Assembly (NCBI GenBank): GCA_946999425.1
Contig: CAMQDG010000001.1
Location: 1 to 60,717, forward strand
Source of the DNA: an uncultured Peptoniphilus sp.
GTDB lineage: Bacteria; Bacillota; Clostridia; Tissierellales; Peptoniphilaceae
Length of the DNA: 60,717 bases
Reading direction: 5' to 3'
Part shown: positions 16,911 through 25,178 of the stretch, piece after piece
How positions within the stretch are numbered: position 1 is the stretch's first letter
How the letters are laid out: each line of letters starts with the position of its first letter
Notes under the pieces: generated by a model
The model's input: the letters and a program-made list of their open reading frames with translations, nothing else
Told to the model about the DNA's origin: nothing
The model's database searches: none
Position numbers and translations under genes: made by a program

Positions 16911-17711
16911 ATGTCAAAAATAATTAATATTATTTCAAATTACAATTTTGAATCAAAAAAAATCTCTTATGAAATTTTTGAAAAGTTAAGGGAGCGTGGA
17001 TATATGCCTTCTACAACTTTCAATCATAAGGCTGAACTTACAATTTGTATTGGTGGGGACGGTGCTTTTATTAAGTCTATTCACAATAACAATTTCCCCC
17101 AAATGCCTATTGTCGGTGTTAATACAGGTCACTTGGGATTTTTTCAAGAAATTTTACCGGATCAGATAGATTGGTTTTTGGATCAATATGAAAAAAAGGA
17201 TTATGAAATTGAGGATTTAAAACTTGTTAAGGGTGATATTTATGCAAAAAATCGGGTTATAAATCTTACGGCTTTAAACGAAATTGTTTTAAAAGCTCAA
17301 CATTCAAAGACTATTCACATAAATGTTTTTGTACAGAGAAATCACGTTGAAAAATTTTCCGGAGACGGAATTTTAGTTTCAAGTCCTTCGGGATCTACTG
17401 CCTATAATTTTTCAACGGGAGGGTCTATTGTTTATCCAACTTTAAATGTTTTACAAATGACTCCCATCTCTCCTGTTTTTTCCGCTGCCTACAGGTCCCT
17501 AATCCACTCTGTAATCGTTCCTGGAGACCATGTGATAAGTTTGGTACCTGAAAGAAGATATTCTAACTCCTGCCTTGTTCTAGTGGATGGAAATGAATAT
17601 AGTTTTTCAAATTTAAAAAGAGTGAATTTAAAAATTTCTAAAAATTCCATAAAAAAATTAGTCCTCAATAAGGATTCTTATTGGGACAATTTGAAGAGCA
17701 AATTCTTATAA
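16911..17711 (+). CDS. nadK: NAD kinase
   Basis: A 266-residue enzyme that phosphorylates NAD to NADP. The GGDGAFIKSI motif (about residues 48-57) is followed by NTGHLGFF and the second conserved block SGDGILVSSPSGSTAYN. The length is normal for Firmicutes. AAAGGTGA precedes the ATG. It ends in a bidirectional terminator shared with the convergent small membrane protein gene. Confidence 0.95.
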   Translation: MSKIINIISNYNFESKKISYEIFEKLRERGYMPSTTFNHKAELTICIGGDGAFIKSIHNNNFPQMPIVGVNTGHLGFFQEILPDQIDWFLDQYEKKDYEIEDLKLVKGDIYAKNRVINLTALNEIVLKAQHSKTIHINVFVQRNHVEKFSGDGILVSSPSGSTAYNFSTGGSIVYPTLNVLQMTPISPVFSAAYRSLIHSVIVPGDHVISLVPERRYSNSCLVLVDGNEYSFSNLKRVNLKISKNSIKKLVLNKDSYWDNLKSKFL

Positions 17712-17748
17712 AAAACCTCTCTATCTTTTAAGATAAAGAGGTCTTTTT
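17712..17748. terminator. Bidirectional terminator between nadK and converging gene
   Basis: A stem of 12 bp with one mismatch (CCTCTCTATCTT/AAGATAAAGAGG) has T-runs on both sides. It lies between convergent genes. Confidence 0.8.
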
Positions 17749-18214
17749 AATCTTTAAGTTTATTTTTTTCGTCTTTATTTTCTTTTAGGCTTTTTTTATT
17801 TTTTTCCTTTTTAAAATAAACTATCAAAGCTATTAAAACAAACCAAGAAACTGCATAGGAAGCAACTTCACCTAAGACAAAAAATGAAACCAGACCCAAT
17901 AAAACCATTTGCCTATTGTCTAAATTAAAGGGAAAGGATTTTTCTTTTTTATTTTCCACTTCTCTTGCATCATAGCTTATATTTTGAGGAAAATTATTAT
18001 CCAAGACTTCTTTAAGATCTGACATGTCTCCAAATTCGTTTATAATTTCAAAAAAAGCATCTTCTTCTCTATTTGATATTTTTATTTTTTCTTCCATGCC
18101 TAAGTTCATATTTTTTTTAAGTTCGGCTTTTATATTTTTATTTTTTTGAGTTTCTGGATAGCCTAAAAAAATATTGTCAATGTAGGTGTTAATTTCATTA
18201 AATTCTCTATACAT
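17747..18214 (-). CDS. Small membrane protein with permease-prefix/HAAS-like N-terminus
   Basis: A 155-residue protein. The N-terminal ~75 residues (YREFNEINTYIDNIFLGYP, acidic helices ending FGDMSDLKEVL) resemble the 'permease prefix domain 1'/HAAS modules found on PadR-linked membrane proteins. Two closely spaced membrane segments follow (about residues 103-140), then a Lys-rich cytoplasmic tail. The start is the ATG at 18214, preceded by GAGGAG; the in-frame ATG upstream at 18238 has no such site. No PadR gene is adjacent, which is unusual for this domain. Function unknown. Confidence 0.7.
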   Translation of the reverse strand: MYREFNEINTYIDNIFLGYPETQKNKNIKAELKKNMNLGMEEKIKISNREEDAFFEIINEFGDMSDLKEVLDNNFPQNISYDAREVENKKEKSFPFNLDNRQMVLLGLVSFFVLGEVASYAVSWFVLIALIVYFKKEKNKKSLKENKDEKNKLKD

Positions 18215-18381
18215 GGTCTCTCCTCTATAAGTTTTCAAGTTTATTTAAACACATATAATTTTTAAATTAAAGCTTTTAATTTAATTTTTTCTTATTTCTT
18301 ATATTATATTTACACTTTTTATATCTTTTTCATTCATTGCAAAAGAAATTTTTTTTTGTTACTATTTTTAATGGTGATATT

Positions 18382-18855
18382 ATGAAGACAAAAGATTTAG
18401 CAAAAAATGCCATAGTACTCGCTTTTTATATGTTGCTTATAGGTTTAAACCCCTATGGGTTTTATATGTTTCAGTTAAGAATTGGTGAGGCTCTTTCAGT
18501 CCTTCCTTTTTTTAACAGAAAGTTTGTGCCTGCCTTAATTTTAGGTGGAGCTCTTGCAAATTTTGCATCTCCCCTTGGACCTATTGATATGATCGTAGGT
18601 GGTTCCTGTGCAATTATAACTTATGCTTTAAGTAAATTTATAAAAAACGTCTACCTTAATTCTTTAATCTTTAGTTGTGTATCTGGACTTTTAGTAACTT
18701 TAGAGCTTTTTAAAACTGGAAACCTTGATATGACTATGAAGCTTCCTTTTTTAATAAGTTTTGTAAGTATAGCTGGTTCTACTTTAATTGTTACAAGCCT
18801 TGCTTGTGTTATAATTAATAAAACTAAGTTAAAAGAATTAATAAAAAACAACTAA
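18382..18855 (+). CDS. queT: QueT-family ECF transporter S component
   Basis: A 157-residue integral membrane protein with about five hydrophobic segments. The conserved block RIGEALSVLPFFNRKFVPAL followed by GGALANFASPLGPIDMIVGG matches the QueT family, predicted to bind queuosine precursors and to work with a shared ECF energising module. No ECF ATPase genes are in the window, as expected for a group II S component. The start is the ATG at 18382 after GGTGAT; the upstream TTG at 18337 is not supported. No preQ1 riboswitch is visible upstream, unlike many queT genes. Confidence 0.82.
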   Translation: MKTKDLAKNAIVLAFYMLLIGLNPYGFYMFQLRIGEALSVLPFFNRKFVPALILGGALANFASPLGPIDMIVGGSCAIITYALSKFIKNVYLNSLIFSCVSGLLVTLELFKTGNLDMTMKLPFLISFVSIAGSTLIVTSLACVIINKTKLKELIKNN

Positions 18856-18878
18856 TCCTTGATTATCAAGGATTTTTT
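18854..18878 (+). terminator. Intrinsic terminator after queT
   Basis: The repeat AATCCTTGA/TCAAGGATT (18854-18874) with a T-run begins at the queT stop codon. Its position rules out the longer frame for the next gene. Confidence 0.8.
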
Positions 18879-18897
18879 ACATAATTGGGAAGTGTTT

Positions 18898-19362
18898 ATG
18901 AAAAATTATTTTACTCTTGCCTATATAAGAAATTTAGAAGATAAGGAAAAATTTTTATTTTTACTGAGAAATAAAAAGAAAAATGATATAAATAAGGGAA
19001 AATATATTGGCATCGGCGGTCACGTGGAGGAAGGTGAAAGCCCTGACCAAGGTATTGACAGAGAAATATTTGAAGAAACTGGTTTAATTGTTAAAAATAA
19101 AATTCACTGTGGAAGTGTTTTTTATAGGGATATTTCCGGCTACCATGAGACTATGGAAGTTTATTATGTTGATGATTATAAGGGACTTTTACATGAGTGT
19201 GATGAGGGAGATCTTCACTGGCTCTATCCCCAGGAATTTATGGATCTTCCCCACTGGAAGGCTGATGAAATATTTTTAGACTATGTTTTTCAGGGGAAAG
19301 TTTTTTCTAAGATGAGTTTTCTCTATGATAAAGACAACTTATTGGAGGTTGTTAAAGAATGA
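18898..19362 (+). CDS. Nudix hydrolase (MutT-like)
   Basis: A 154-residue protein with a full Nudix box at residues 41-63 (G-x5-E-x7-REIFEETGL), which binds Mg2+ and hydrolyses nucleoside-diphosphate-linked compounds. The sequence resembles the 8-oxo-dGTP diphosphatase group (KYIGIGGHVEEGE), but the substrate is not certain. The ATG at 18898 is chosen because the longer frame starting at 18859 lies inside the queT terminator. Its stop overlaps the start of the MFS gene (ATGA), so the two are translationally coupled. Confidence 0.85.
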   Translation: MKNYFTLAYIRNLEDKEKFLFLLRNKKKNDINKGKYIGIGGHVEEGESPDQGIDREIFEETGLIVKNKIHCGSVFYRDISGYHETMEVYYVDDYKGLLHECDEGDLHWLYPQEFMDLPHWKADEIFLDYVFQGKVFSKMSFLYDKDNLLEVVKE

Positions 19363-20540
19363 ATAATACAATAAAATTTCCAAAAGAAAAATATTTAATG
19401 ACTCAATTTTTCTATTGGATGATTATTTGTGCCGTTCCTACTTTTATGAATGCCTTTTTAACTGGAAGAAATATGAGTCCTACTGAAATTGGTATTGTTA
19501 CAGGCTTTGGAAATATAATTGCGGTTTTTTTGCAACCGAGCATAAGTCACATGGCTGATAAGTCTAAAAGATATAATGTTAGAGATTATCTTCTCTTTCT
19601 TTCTTTTTTAGGAATTTTTATGGTTGGTGGAACTTTATTATTTAAGGATTTTTACTTAACTTTTATTTTTGCCATGCTTTCTATTACTGTTTCTCAACTG
19701 ATTTTTCCTTTAATAAATGCTCTTTCTTTTTATTACAAGAAAATTAATGTAATTATAAATTATGGTCTCAGCCGTGGAATAGGTTCTATTTCTTTTTCAA
19801 TTACTTCTGTAATTTTAGGAAGACTTGCTCTTAAAAATACTGAGTCGCCTATGATTTTTGGACTTTTTCTCTATATTGGGATTTCAATTTTACTGATTTT
19901 TCAAAGTTTTAAAAATGTTAACCTAATAGACAATGAAAGCTTTGATGAAAAAAAGGTTGAAAAGAAAAATAATTACATTTCAAGAAAAAATTTAACTTTA
20001 TTTTTAATTGGGGTTGCTGGTCTTTACACTTCTTATATGTTTTTAATAAATTACATTTTTCAAATTGTAAAAAACATAGGGGGAACTAATAAGGACGCAG
20101 GCCTAGTCCTTGCTATAGCTTCTATAATAGAGTTTCCTGCAATGTTTGCTTTTTTAAAATTAAATAAGAAATTTAAAATTCAAAGTATTTTAAAATTTTC
20201 AGCTCTTATGTTTGCTTTAAAGGGAATTTTAACTTACATGGCAACTAATGTGGAATTCTTATTTTTAATACAAGTAACTCAGGCTGTGGGCTTTGCCCTT
20301 TTTACTCCGGCTTCAGTTTATTTTATGGATCTTGCAGTTTCCCCTAGAGAGGCTACAAAGGCTCAGGGTTTTCTTTCCAGTGCCATAACTCTTGGCAGTG
20401 TTATAAGTGCTTTTGTTGGAGGTGTGTCCATAGATCTTTTTGGACCTTCCCATGCAATTTTAATTTCCACTTGTCTTGCCCTTTTAGGCAGCGGTCTTAT
20501 CTTTATCTCTATTAAAAATTATAAATTAGATAGAAATTAA
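19359..20540 (+). CDS. MFS transporter (LacY-like MFS_1 group)
   Basis: A 393-residue integral membrane carrier with about 12 hydrophobic segments. The loop 2-3 region (GIVTGFGNIIAVFLQPSIS, then HMADKSKRYNVRDY) matches the major facilitator pattern. The central basic loop (residues ~190-210, DEKKVEKKNNYISRKN) separates two six-helix halves. The C-terminal half carries FLSSAITLGSVISAFVGGV. The substrate is not evident. It overlaps the Nudix stop by 4 nt and ends at an intrinsic terminator. Confidence 0.85.
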   Translation: MNNTIKFPKEKYLMTQFFYWMIICAVPTFMNAFLTGRNMSPTEIGIVTGFGNIIAVFLQPSISHMADKSKRYNVRDYLLFLSFLGIFMVGGTLLFKDFYLTFIFAMLSITVSQLIFPLINALSFYYKKINVIINYGLSRGIGSISFSITSVILGRLALKNTESPMIFGLFLYIGISILLIFQSFKNVNLIDNESFDEKKVEKKNNYISRKNLTLFLIGVAGLYTSYMFLINYIFQIVKNIGGTNKDAGLVLAIASIIEFPAMFAFLKLNKKFKIQSILKFSALMFALKGILTYMATNVEFLFLIQVTQAVGFALFTPASVYFMDLAVSPREATKAQGFLSSAITLGSVISAFVGGVSIDLFGPSHAILISTCLALLGSGLIFISIKNYKLDRN

Positions 20541-20541
20541 A

Positions 20542-20579
20542 AAAATCACAAAGTTTTTCTTTGTGATTTTATTTTTTTA
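20542..20579 (+). terminator. Intrinsic terminator after MFS gene
   Basis: The inverted repeat AAAATCACAAAG/CTTTGTGATTTT is followed by a T-rich run on the plus strand. Confidence 0.85.
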
Positions 20580-20599
20580 TAAAGTTTTTATTATAAAAT

Positions 20600-20632
20600 A
20601 AAAAAACCTTGGAAGTTGGTGATTCCAAGGTA
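20600..20632 (-). terminator. Intrinsic terminator after rpsI
   Basis: The 8-bp stem CCTTGGAA/TTCCAAGG (20607-20630) is followed on the minus strand by TTTTTT. It ends the rplM-rpsI unit. Confidence 0.85.
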
Positions 20633-20643
20633 ATTTTTGTATC

Positions 20644-21036
20644 TTATCTCTTTGAGAATTGTGGAGCACGTCTTGCTTTCTTTAAGCCGTACTTCTTTCT
20701 TTCTTTCATTCTCGGGTCTCTTGTTAGGTAGCCCGCTTTTTTTAATAGACTTCTGAAGTCTGCGTTTACTTCAAGTAAAGCTCTTGCAACTCCATGTCTT
20801 ACAGCTCCGGCTTGACCTGTAAATCCACCACCGTGAACTTTTACTATAACATCATATGAGCCGAGAGTTTCTGTTAACTCAAGGGGAGATTTTGCAACTG
20901 TTATTAAAGTATCGTAGTTAAAGTAGTTGTCTAAATCTCTTCCGTTAACGGTAAAGTTTCCGTTTCCGGGAATAAGTCTAACTTGAGCTACAGAAGATTT
21001 TCTTCTTCCTGTTCCTCTATATTGCTTATTGTCCAT
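20644..21036 (-). CDS. rpsI: 30S ribosomal protein S9
   Basis: A 130-residue small-subunit protein with the usual YRGTGRRKSSVAQVRLIPG start, GGGFTGQAGAVRHGVARAL centre and the basic KKARRAPQFSKR tail that reaches the P-site tRNA. The true start is the ATG at 21036 after TTGGAGG; the upstream in-frame TTG is the Shine-Dalgarno itself. It is the second gene of the universal rplM-rpsI operon. Confidence 0.97.
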   Translation of the reverse strand: MDNKQYRGTGRRKSSVAQVRLIPGNGNFTVNGRDLDNYFNYDTLITVAKSPLELTETLGSYDVIVKVHGGGFTGQAGAVRHGVARALLEVNADFRSLLKKAGYLTRDPRMKERKKYGLKKARRAPQFSKR

Positions 21037-21048
21037 AACTACCTCCAA

Positions 21049-21483
21049 TTAAAATTCGTATACTTCAGGTTTTTGTGCTTCGTGAGGATGATTTGGTCCT
21101 GCATAAACCTTTAGTTTTGTATACATTTTTCTTCCCAATCTGCTCTTTGGTAACATGCCTTTTACAGCAAGTTCAATGATTCTTTCAGGATTTTTTTGAA
21201 CTAATTGTTTATATTGGATTTCTCTTCTTCCTCCCGGATATCCGGTGTGATATGCGTACACTTTTTGATTCCACTTGTCACCTGTTAGACGAATTTTATC
21301 TGCGTTAATTACAATTACAAAGTCGCCTGTATCAACATGGGGTGTATAGATAGCTTTGTGTTTTCCTCTTAATAGAGTAGCTACTTCAGTAGCAAGTCTA
21401 CCTAAAACTTTATCTTCGGCATCTATAATATACCATTTTCTTTCAACTTCATTAGCTTTAGCCATAAAGCTCTTGCTATTCAT
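21049..21483 (-). CDS. rplM: 50S ribosomal protein L13
   Basis: A 144-residue early-assembly large-subunit protein with the ERKWYIIDAEDKVLGRLA start region, the VVINADKIRLTGDKW block and the AVKGMLPKSRLGRKM signature. AGGAGG before the ATG at 21483 fixes this start over the longer frame at 21528. A strong promoter with a dyad over its -10 lies upstream. It is translated together with rpsI. Confidence 0.97.
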   Translation of the reverse strand: MNSKSFMAKANEVERKWYIIDAEDKVLGRLATEVATLLRGKHKAIYTPHVDTGDFVIVINADKIRLTGDKWNQKVYAYHTGYPGGRREIQYKQLVQKNPERIIELAVKGMLPKSRLGRKMYTKLKVYAGPNHPHEAQKPEVYEF

Positions 21484-21523
21484 GAATTTCCTCCTGTGTA
21501 TAAAAAATTTCCGGGGCTTTTTA

Positions 21524-21550
21524 AACACTATTGATTATAATAGAGTGTTT
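21524..21550. promoter_or_regulatory. Dyad symmetry over the rplM -10 region
   Basis: AAACACT and AGTGTTT form a 7-bp inverted repeat around the -10 and start region of the rplM promoter. It could be an operator or an early-leader hairpin; no known regulator is assigned. Confidence 0.4.
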
Positions 21551-21565
21551 TTATTCATTTGTCAA
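21537..21565 (-). promoter_or_regulatory. rplM-rpsI promoter
   Basis: Minus strand consensus -35 TTGACA (21565-21560), 17-bp spacer, -10 TATTAT (21542-21537). It starts just 8 bp after the pgpA stop. Confidence 0.85.
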
Positions 21566-21573
21566 GATATTTT

Positions 21574-22071
21574 TTAACCTATATTTTGATGAGCAACTCT
21601 TGATGCTGCTGCGGCTGCAATAGCTGCAACTAAGTCGTCTGCGAAGGTTGTAACTTCATCTGAAGTTTTTTTTCTGTCATCAAGTTCTTTTATTATTCCT
21701 ATTTTTTCCTTGTCAAGATATCCAAAATTTGTAAGTCCTATGGACCCGTATAAATTTACTATTCCAAGGGGCAATATTTCGTCTATACCGTAAAGGCCTT
21801 CGTCGTTAGAAACTATTGATTGAAGAGGTTCGTCTAAATTTTTTTCCATTGCCATCTTATCAAGAGCAAGGCCTGTGAGAACAGCATGAACTACTTCTCT
21901 TTTTCCCAAAACCATTTCAACGGATTCAAGGCAAATTTCATAAGTTACATGAGGGCTATAGGGAATTTGAAGATCATAAACTATTTTTGCTATGTCTGAA
22001 ATTTCTATTCCTCTTTCTTCTAATCTTTCCTTTGTAATTTTTACAAGTTCTTCCATTTTATATTTATACAT
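21574..22071 (-). CDS. Phosphatidylglycerophosphatase A-like protein (YutG type)
   Basis: A 165-residue protein of the PgpA family, which dephosphorylates phosphatidylglycerophosphate in phosphatidylglycerol synthesis. The C-terminal SDEVTTFADDLVAAIAAAAA segment and the central DEPLQSIVSNDEGLYGIDEILP region match YutG-type proteins, which are shorter on membrane segments than the E. coli enzyme. Its ATG shares one base with the stop of the nuclease gene (TGATG), so it is coupled. It is last of the four-gene apbE operon. Confidence 0.8.
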   Translation of the reverse strand: MYKYKMEELVKITKERLEERGIEISDIAKIVYDLQIPYSPHVTYEICLESVEMVLGKREVVHAVLTGLALDKMAMEKNLDEPLQSIVSNDEGLYGIDEILPLGIVNLYGSIGLTNFGYLDKEKIGIIKELDDRKKTSDEVTTFADDLVAAIAAAAASRVAHQNIG

Positions 22072-22592
22072 CAGTTACCTCTTGTGCTCCCTTCTTCTGA
22101 ATTTTTCCACATTCCGACTTTTTCTTTTTTTGCTTTATCTTCTATTTCTTTAAAATATTTTTTGTATTTTATGTTTGGCTTAAAGGTATAGACCCTTGCA
22201 TAGCCCTTTGCTAAAAGTATTCCTTCAAGGGTATTCTTCTCAATTTCTTCCCTATTTATTTTTTTAGGTTTTTTTAGCCAAACATATCTTAAAAGTCGAT
22301 TATATTTATCCCTTTCTTCTATGTCCTTTTCAAAATATACTTTTTTATTTAAAACAAGGCTTTTAGTTAAGTCTTTTGCCTCATGAGAAAAGTCTTCTTT
22401 ACTTTTTAATTCTGGAGTGTTTACTCCTATAATTCTTATTTTTTCATTGTTTGCCCAAATTGTATCTCCATCAGATACTTTTGTTACGGTATAAGCTTCA
22501 AATTGCCCTAAAGAGGGACTTAAAAATAAATTTATACCGTAGGCGAGAATAATTAGAAAGACTAAAAATAAAAGTTTTTTTAATCTATTCAT
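22071..22592 (-). CDS. Thermonuclease family protein (SNase-like), membrane-anchored or secreted
   Basis: A 173-residue protein. An N-terminal hydrophobic segment (residues 5-25, KLLFLVFLIILAYGINLFL) directs it to the membrane or outside. The SNase domain follows: VSDGDTIW with the catalytic Asp, IRIIGVNTPE with the conserved Arg and Glu, and DKYNRLLRYVW with the second Arg. The Asp40 equivalent is Asn (GVNTPE), a common variant in this subgroup. It likely cleaves DNA/RNA with Ca2+. Both ends overlap neighbouring genes. Confidence 0.88.
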   Translation of the reverse strand: MNRLKKLLFLVFLIILAYGINLFLSPSLGQFEAYTVTKVSDGDTIWANNEKIRIIGVNTPELKSKEDFSHEAKDLTKSLVLNKKVYFEKDIEERDKYNRLLRYVWLKKPKKINREEIEKNTLEGILLAKGYARVYTFKPNIKYKKYFKEIEDKAKKEKVGMWKNSEEGSTRGN

Positions 22593-23089
22593 ATTTTTCT
22601 TCTTCTTGCTAAATTTCTTTTTCTTATAAGCTTTTTTCTGCTAATTTTTATGGAAATTCCATAAATTAAGCCTGGCAAGAAGCTTAGTAAGATTAAACTT
22701 ACAAAGCTTTCTTTAAGTTTTAAGAGTCTAATAATATAGAGCTGGGGAAATAAAAACACGTCCATAAAAATTCTGAATCCGCTTCCTCCCGGTCCTGCTT
22801 TAAAAATATTTTTTCCCAGTCCTAAAAAGGCAAATCCCATAGTGATTAAACCTATAAAGACAATTAAATTTCCCGCAAGAAAATCAAAGTTTTTATTTTG
22901 CCTTTTGCTCATAGCCTTTGAAAAGTTAAAATACAAAAAAATCACAAAAGCTATAAGGACAAGTCTGAAAATAAAATTGCCATATAAAACCCCTGTCAAA
23001 CTTGGGCTTAAATTTATAAAATAAGCAAGAACAAAAAGGATAAGTCCTAAGAAAATATGAAAGATAAGGCCTCTTATATTATTTCTCAT
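22589..23089 (-). CDS. Hypothetical four-helix membrane protein
   Basis: A 166-residue protein with about four membrane-spanning segments (roughly residues 6-25, 36-56, 70-92 and 126-147). A GPGGSGFRIFMD loop precedes the last pair, and the C-terminus is strongly basic (RKKLIRKRNLARRRKI). I do not recognise the family. It overlaps apbE upstream and the nuclease gene downstream by 4 nt each, so it is made from the same message as both. A role alongside ApbE or in envelope nuclease function is only a guess. Confidence 0.7.
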   Translation of the reverse strand: MRNNIRGLIFHIFLGLILFVLAYFINLSPSLTGVLYGNFIFRLVLIAFVIFLYFNFSKAMSKRQNKNFDFLAGNLIVFIGLITMGFAFLGLGKNIFKAGPGGSGFRIFMDVFLFPQLYIIRLLKLKESFVSLILLSFLPGLIYGISIKISRKKLIRKRNLARRRKI

Positions 23090-24183
23090 TTTTGTCCCCT
23101 ATCTGTCAACTCTTGAGCACCTTCCATCATATAAGTTTTTGAATCCTTATCAATCCAAATTCCCAGAGCATTCTTTTCTTTTAAAAGTTTTTCTCCTTCT
23201 TCAATTGGAAGTAAAAAGCAAGCTGTAGATAAAAAGTCACAAAGGCCTGAATCTTTTGCAATAATTGTTACTGATTTAAAATCATGGGCAGGTTTTAAAG
23301 TTAATGGATCAATTATGTGGCAATATCTTATTCCGTCCAAATCAAAATATCTTTGATAATCTCCACTTGTTACAGCTGAAGTGTCATTTAAATGCAAAAC
23401 TTCAGAAATGGAATCCATTCCGTTTGTATTTTCATCAACATCTGGGTTTCTTACTCCTATGGCAAAGGCTGTTTTTCCACTATCATTTTTTGGGAAATCT
23501 CCAATAATTCTAACGTTACCTCCGGCACTTATTACGCAGTGCTTTACCCCTTCTTTAATTGCTTTTTGAGCTACCAGTTCTGTTGCATATCCCTTGGCAA
23601 CAGCACCTATATCCATTTTCATTCCCTTTTCTTTTAAGTAGATAGAAGATTCTTCATCATTAAGCACAATCTTATCCATACCTAAAAGGGGTCTGAGAGC
23701 TTTTAGGGCTTCCTCTGTGGGCAGATAAGATCCTGTTAAGGCTTTTACCTCTTCTTTTGTTTTTCCTTCGTTATAGAGGTCCCTGTACTTTGTCCAAAGG
23801 TCCACAACAGGTCCTATGGATATATCAACCTTATTTGACAGTTCTTTATTGTAGGTAAAAGTATCCTTAATGAGTTTATAAGCTTCAGGGCTCACTTTTA
23901 CAGGAGCGAGCCCTGCATTTTCGTTGACGTTACAAAAATTGTTTATTCCGTCATACTTATTGTATCTGTCAAAGAGTTTATTTAATCTTTCAAATTCGTT
24001 TTTTATAAGTTCAAGTTGTTTTTGACCTTCTTTTTCGTTTTCTGTATAGACACTTACATCTACAACAGTGTCAAAGGTGTCGAAAAATTGGTCTGAATAT
24101 TTTTCAAGTTCTTTATCCTTATTACAGGCTGTAAAAAGACTTAAAGATAAAATTAAAGATATTAAAATTATTATTTTTTTCAT
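23086..24183 (-). CDS. apbE: FAD:protein FMN transferase (ApbE), lipoprotein
   Basis: A 365-residue enzyme that attaches FMN from FAD covalently to Thr/Ser of partner proteins outside the membrane. The signal peptide ends in a lipobox (LSLFTAC, Cys near residue 20). The ApbE core follows: FDTFDTVVDVSVY, GAVAKGYATELVAQK with the flavin-binding region, and the late ITSGDYQRYF-like segment (SAVTSGDYQRYFDLDG) with the HIIDPLT motif. No Rnf or Nqr flavoprotein target lies in the window. It is first of a four-gene overlapping operon and divergent from degV. Confidence 0.93.
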   Translation of the reverse strand: MKKIIILISLILSLSLFTACNKDKELEKYSDQFFDTFDTVVDVSVYTENEKEGQKQLELIKNEFERLNKLFDRYNKYDGINNFCNVNENAGLAPVKVSPEAYKLIKDTFTYNKELSNKVDISIGPVVDLWTKYRDLYNEGKTKEEVKALTGSYLPTEEALKALRPLLGMDKIVLNDEESSIYLKEKGMKMDIGAVAKGYATELVAQKAIKEGVKHCVISAGGNVRIIGDFPKNDSGKTAFAIGVRNPDVDENTNGMDSISEVLHLNDTSAVTSGDYQRYFDLDGIRYCHIIDPLTLKPAHDFKSVTIIAKDSGLCDFLSTACFLLPIEEGEKLLKEKNALGIWIDKDSKTYMMEGAQELTDRGQK

Positions 24184-24269
24184 GCAATCACCTTTTTAAT
24201 TTTAACATTTACTTGAAACTTAAACAAGAAATAAGATATTATGTGATTATATTAAAAAAGGAGAAAAAT

Positions 24270-25127
24270 ATGTATTCAATATATGCAGACATGGGTGGAG
24301 ATTTCAGCCAAGATATAATAGACAAAATAAATATTATTCCTATGGATATCATTGTTGACAAAGAAACAATTTTAAATACAGATGATTTTAAAAATTTAAG
24401 CAGAGAAGAATTTTTGGAAATATTAAAAAACAAGGATATGTCCACTTCAATGATAAATTCTTTTACATTTAAAGAATACTTTAAGAAATCTCTGGAAGAA
24501 GAGAAAGACATCTTATATATATGTCTTTCTTCAGGGCTTTCAGGTCAGTATTTACAGGCTAAAATTGCAGCAGATGAACTTTTAAAAGACTTTCCTCAAA
24601 GAAAAATAGAAGTTGTAGATTCCCTTGCAGCAACAGCAGGTCTTACAATTCTTGCTGAACATGCCCTTAAAAATAGAGATAAAGAAATCCCTATTGAAAA
24701 AAATGCCGAAATTTTAAGAGAAAAAGCAAAATTTTTAAAACACATATTTATTGTAGACGACTTATTTCATTTGCAAAGAGGCGGTAGGCTTTCAGTAACG
24801 GCTGCCCTGGTGGGAACAGCTATAAAGATAAAACCTATACTAAGAGTGGATGCTGAGGGAAAGCTTACAGTAAAAGAAAAAACTCGAGGCATTAAGAATG
24901 CCTATAAAAAATTAAAAGAAACATATTTTGAAGATAGAAATTTGAATTCAAAAGAGCTTTTTATATCTCAATGTGCTAATGAAGAGGGAGCCCAAATACT
25001 TAAAGAAATGATCTTAGAAAAAGATCCCGATGTTAAAATAGAAATCATCGAGATGACACCTATAATTTCTATACACACAGGTCAAGGTTTACTTACAACA
25101 ATATATGAAGGAAGCGACCTTAACTAA
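24270..25127 (+). CDS. DegV family fatty-acid-binding protein
   Basis: A 285-residue protein with the DegV fold. The N-terminal domain has the STSMINSFTFKEYFKK loop and LSSGLSGQY motif; the C-terminal domain has the FIVDDLFHLQRGGRLS signature and VGTAIKIKPIL. Family members bind fatty acids and can act as FakB-type subunits for fatty-acid kinase, but no fakA is nearby. AAGGAG before the ATG at 24270 fixes this start over the longer frame at 24213. It is followed by mnmA in the same direction after ~50 bp. Confidence 0.9.
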   Translation: MYSIYADMGGDFSQDIIDKINIIPMDIIVDKETILNTDDFKNLSREEFLEILKNKDMSTSMINSFTFKEYFKKSLEEEKDILYICLSSGLSGQYLQAKIAADELLKDFPQRKIEVVDSLAATAGLTILAEHALKNRDKEIPIEKNAEILREKAKFLKHIFIVDDLFHLQRGGRLSVTAALVGTAIKIKPILRVDAEGKLTVKEKTRGIKNAYKKLKETYFEDRNLNSKELFISQCANEEGAQILKEMILEKDPDVKIEIIEMTPIISIHTGQGLLTTIYEGSDLN

Positions 25128-25178
25128 CTTTTAAAATATGGATTTTTATTGTATAATACAATTTGTTTAGGTGATAAA

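Noticed and set aside
18239..18381. preQ1 riboswitch upstream of the QueT-like gene
   Set aside because: Looked for the short aptamer blocks on the plus strand and found none; only A+T-rich DNA.
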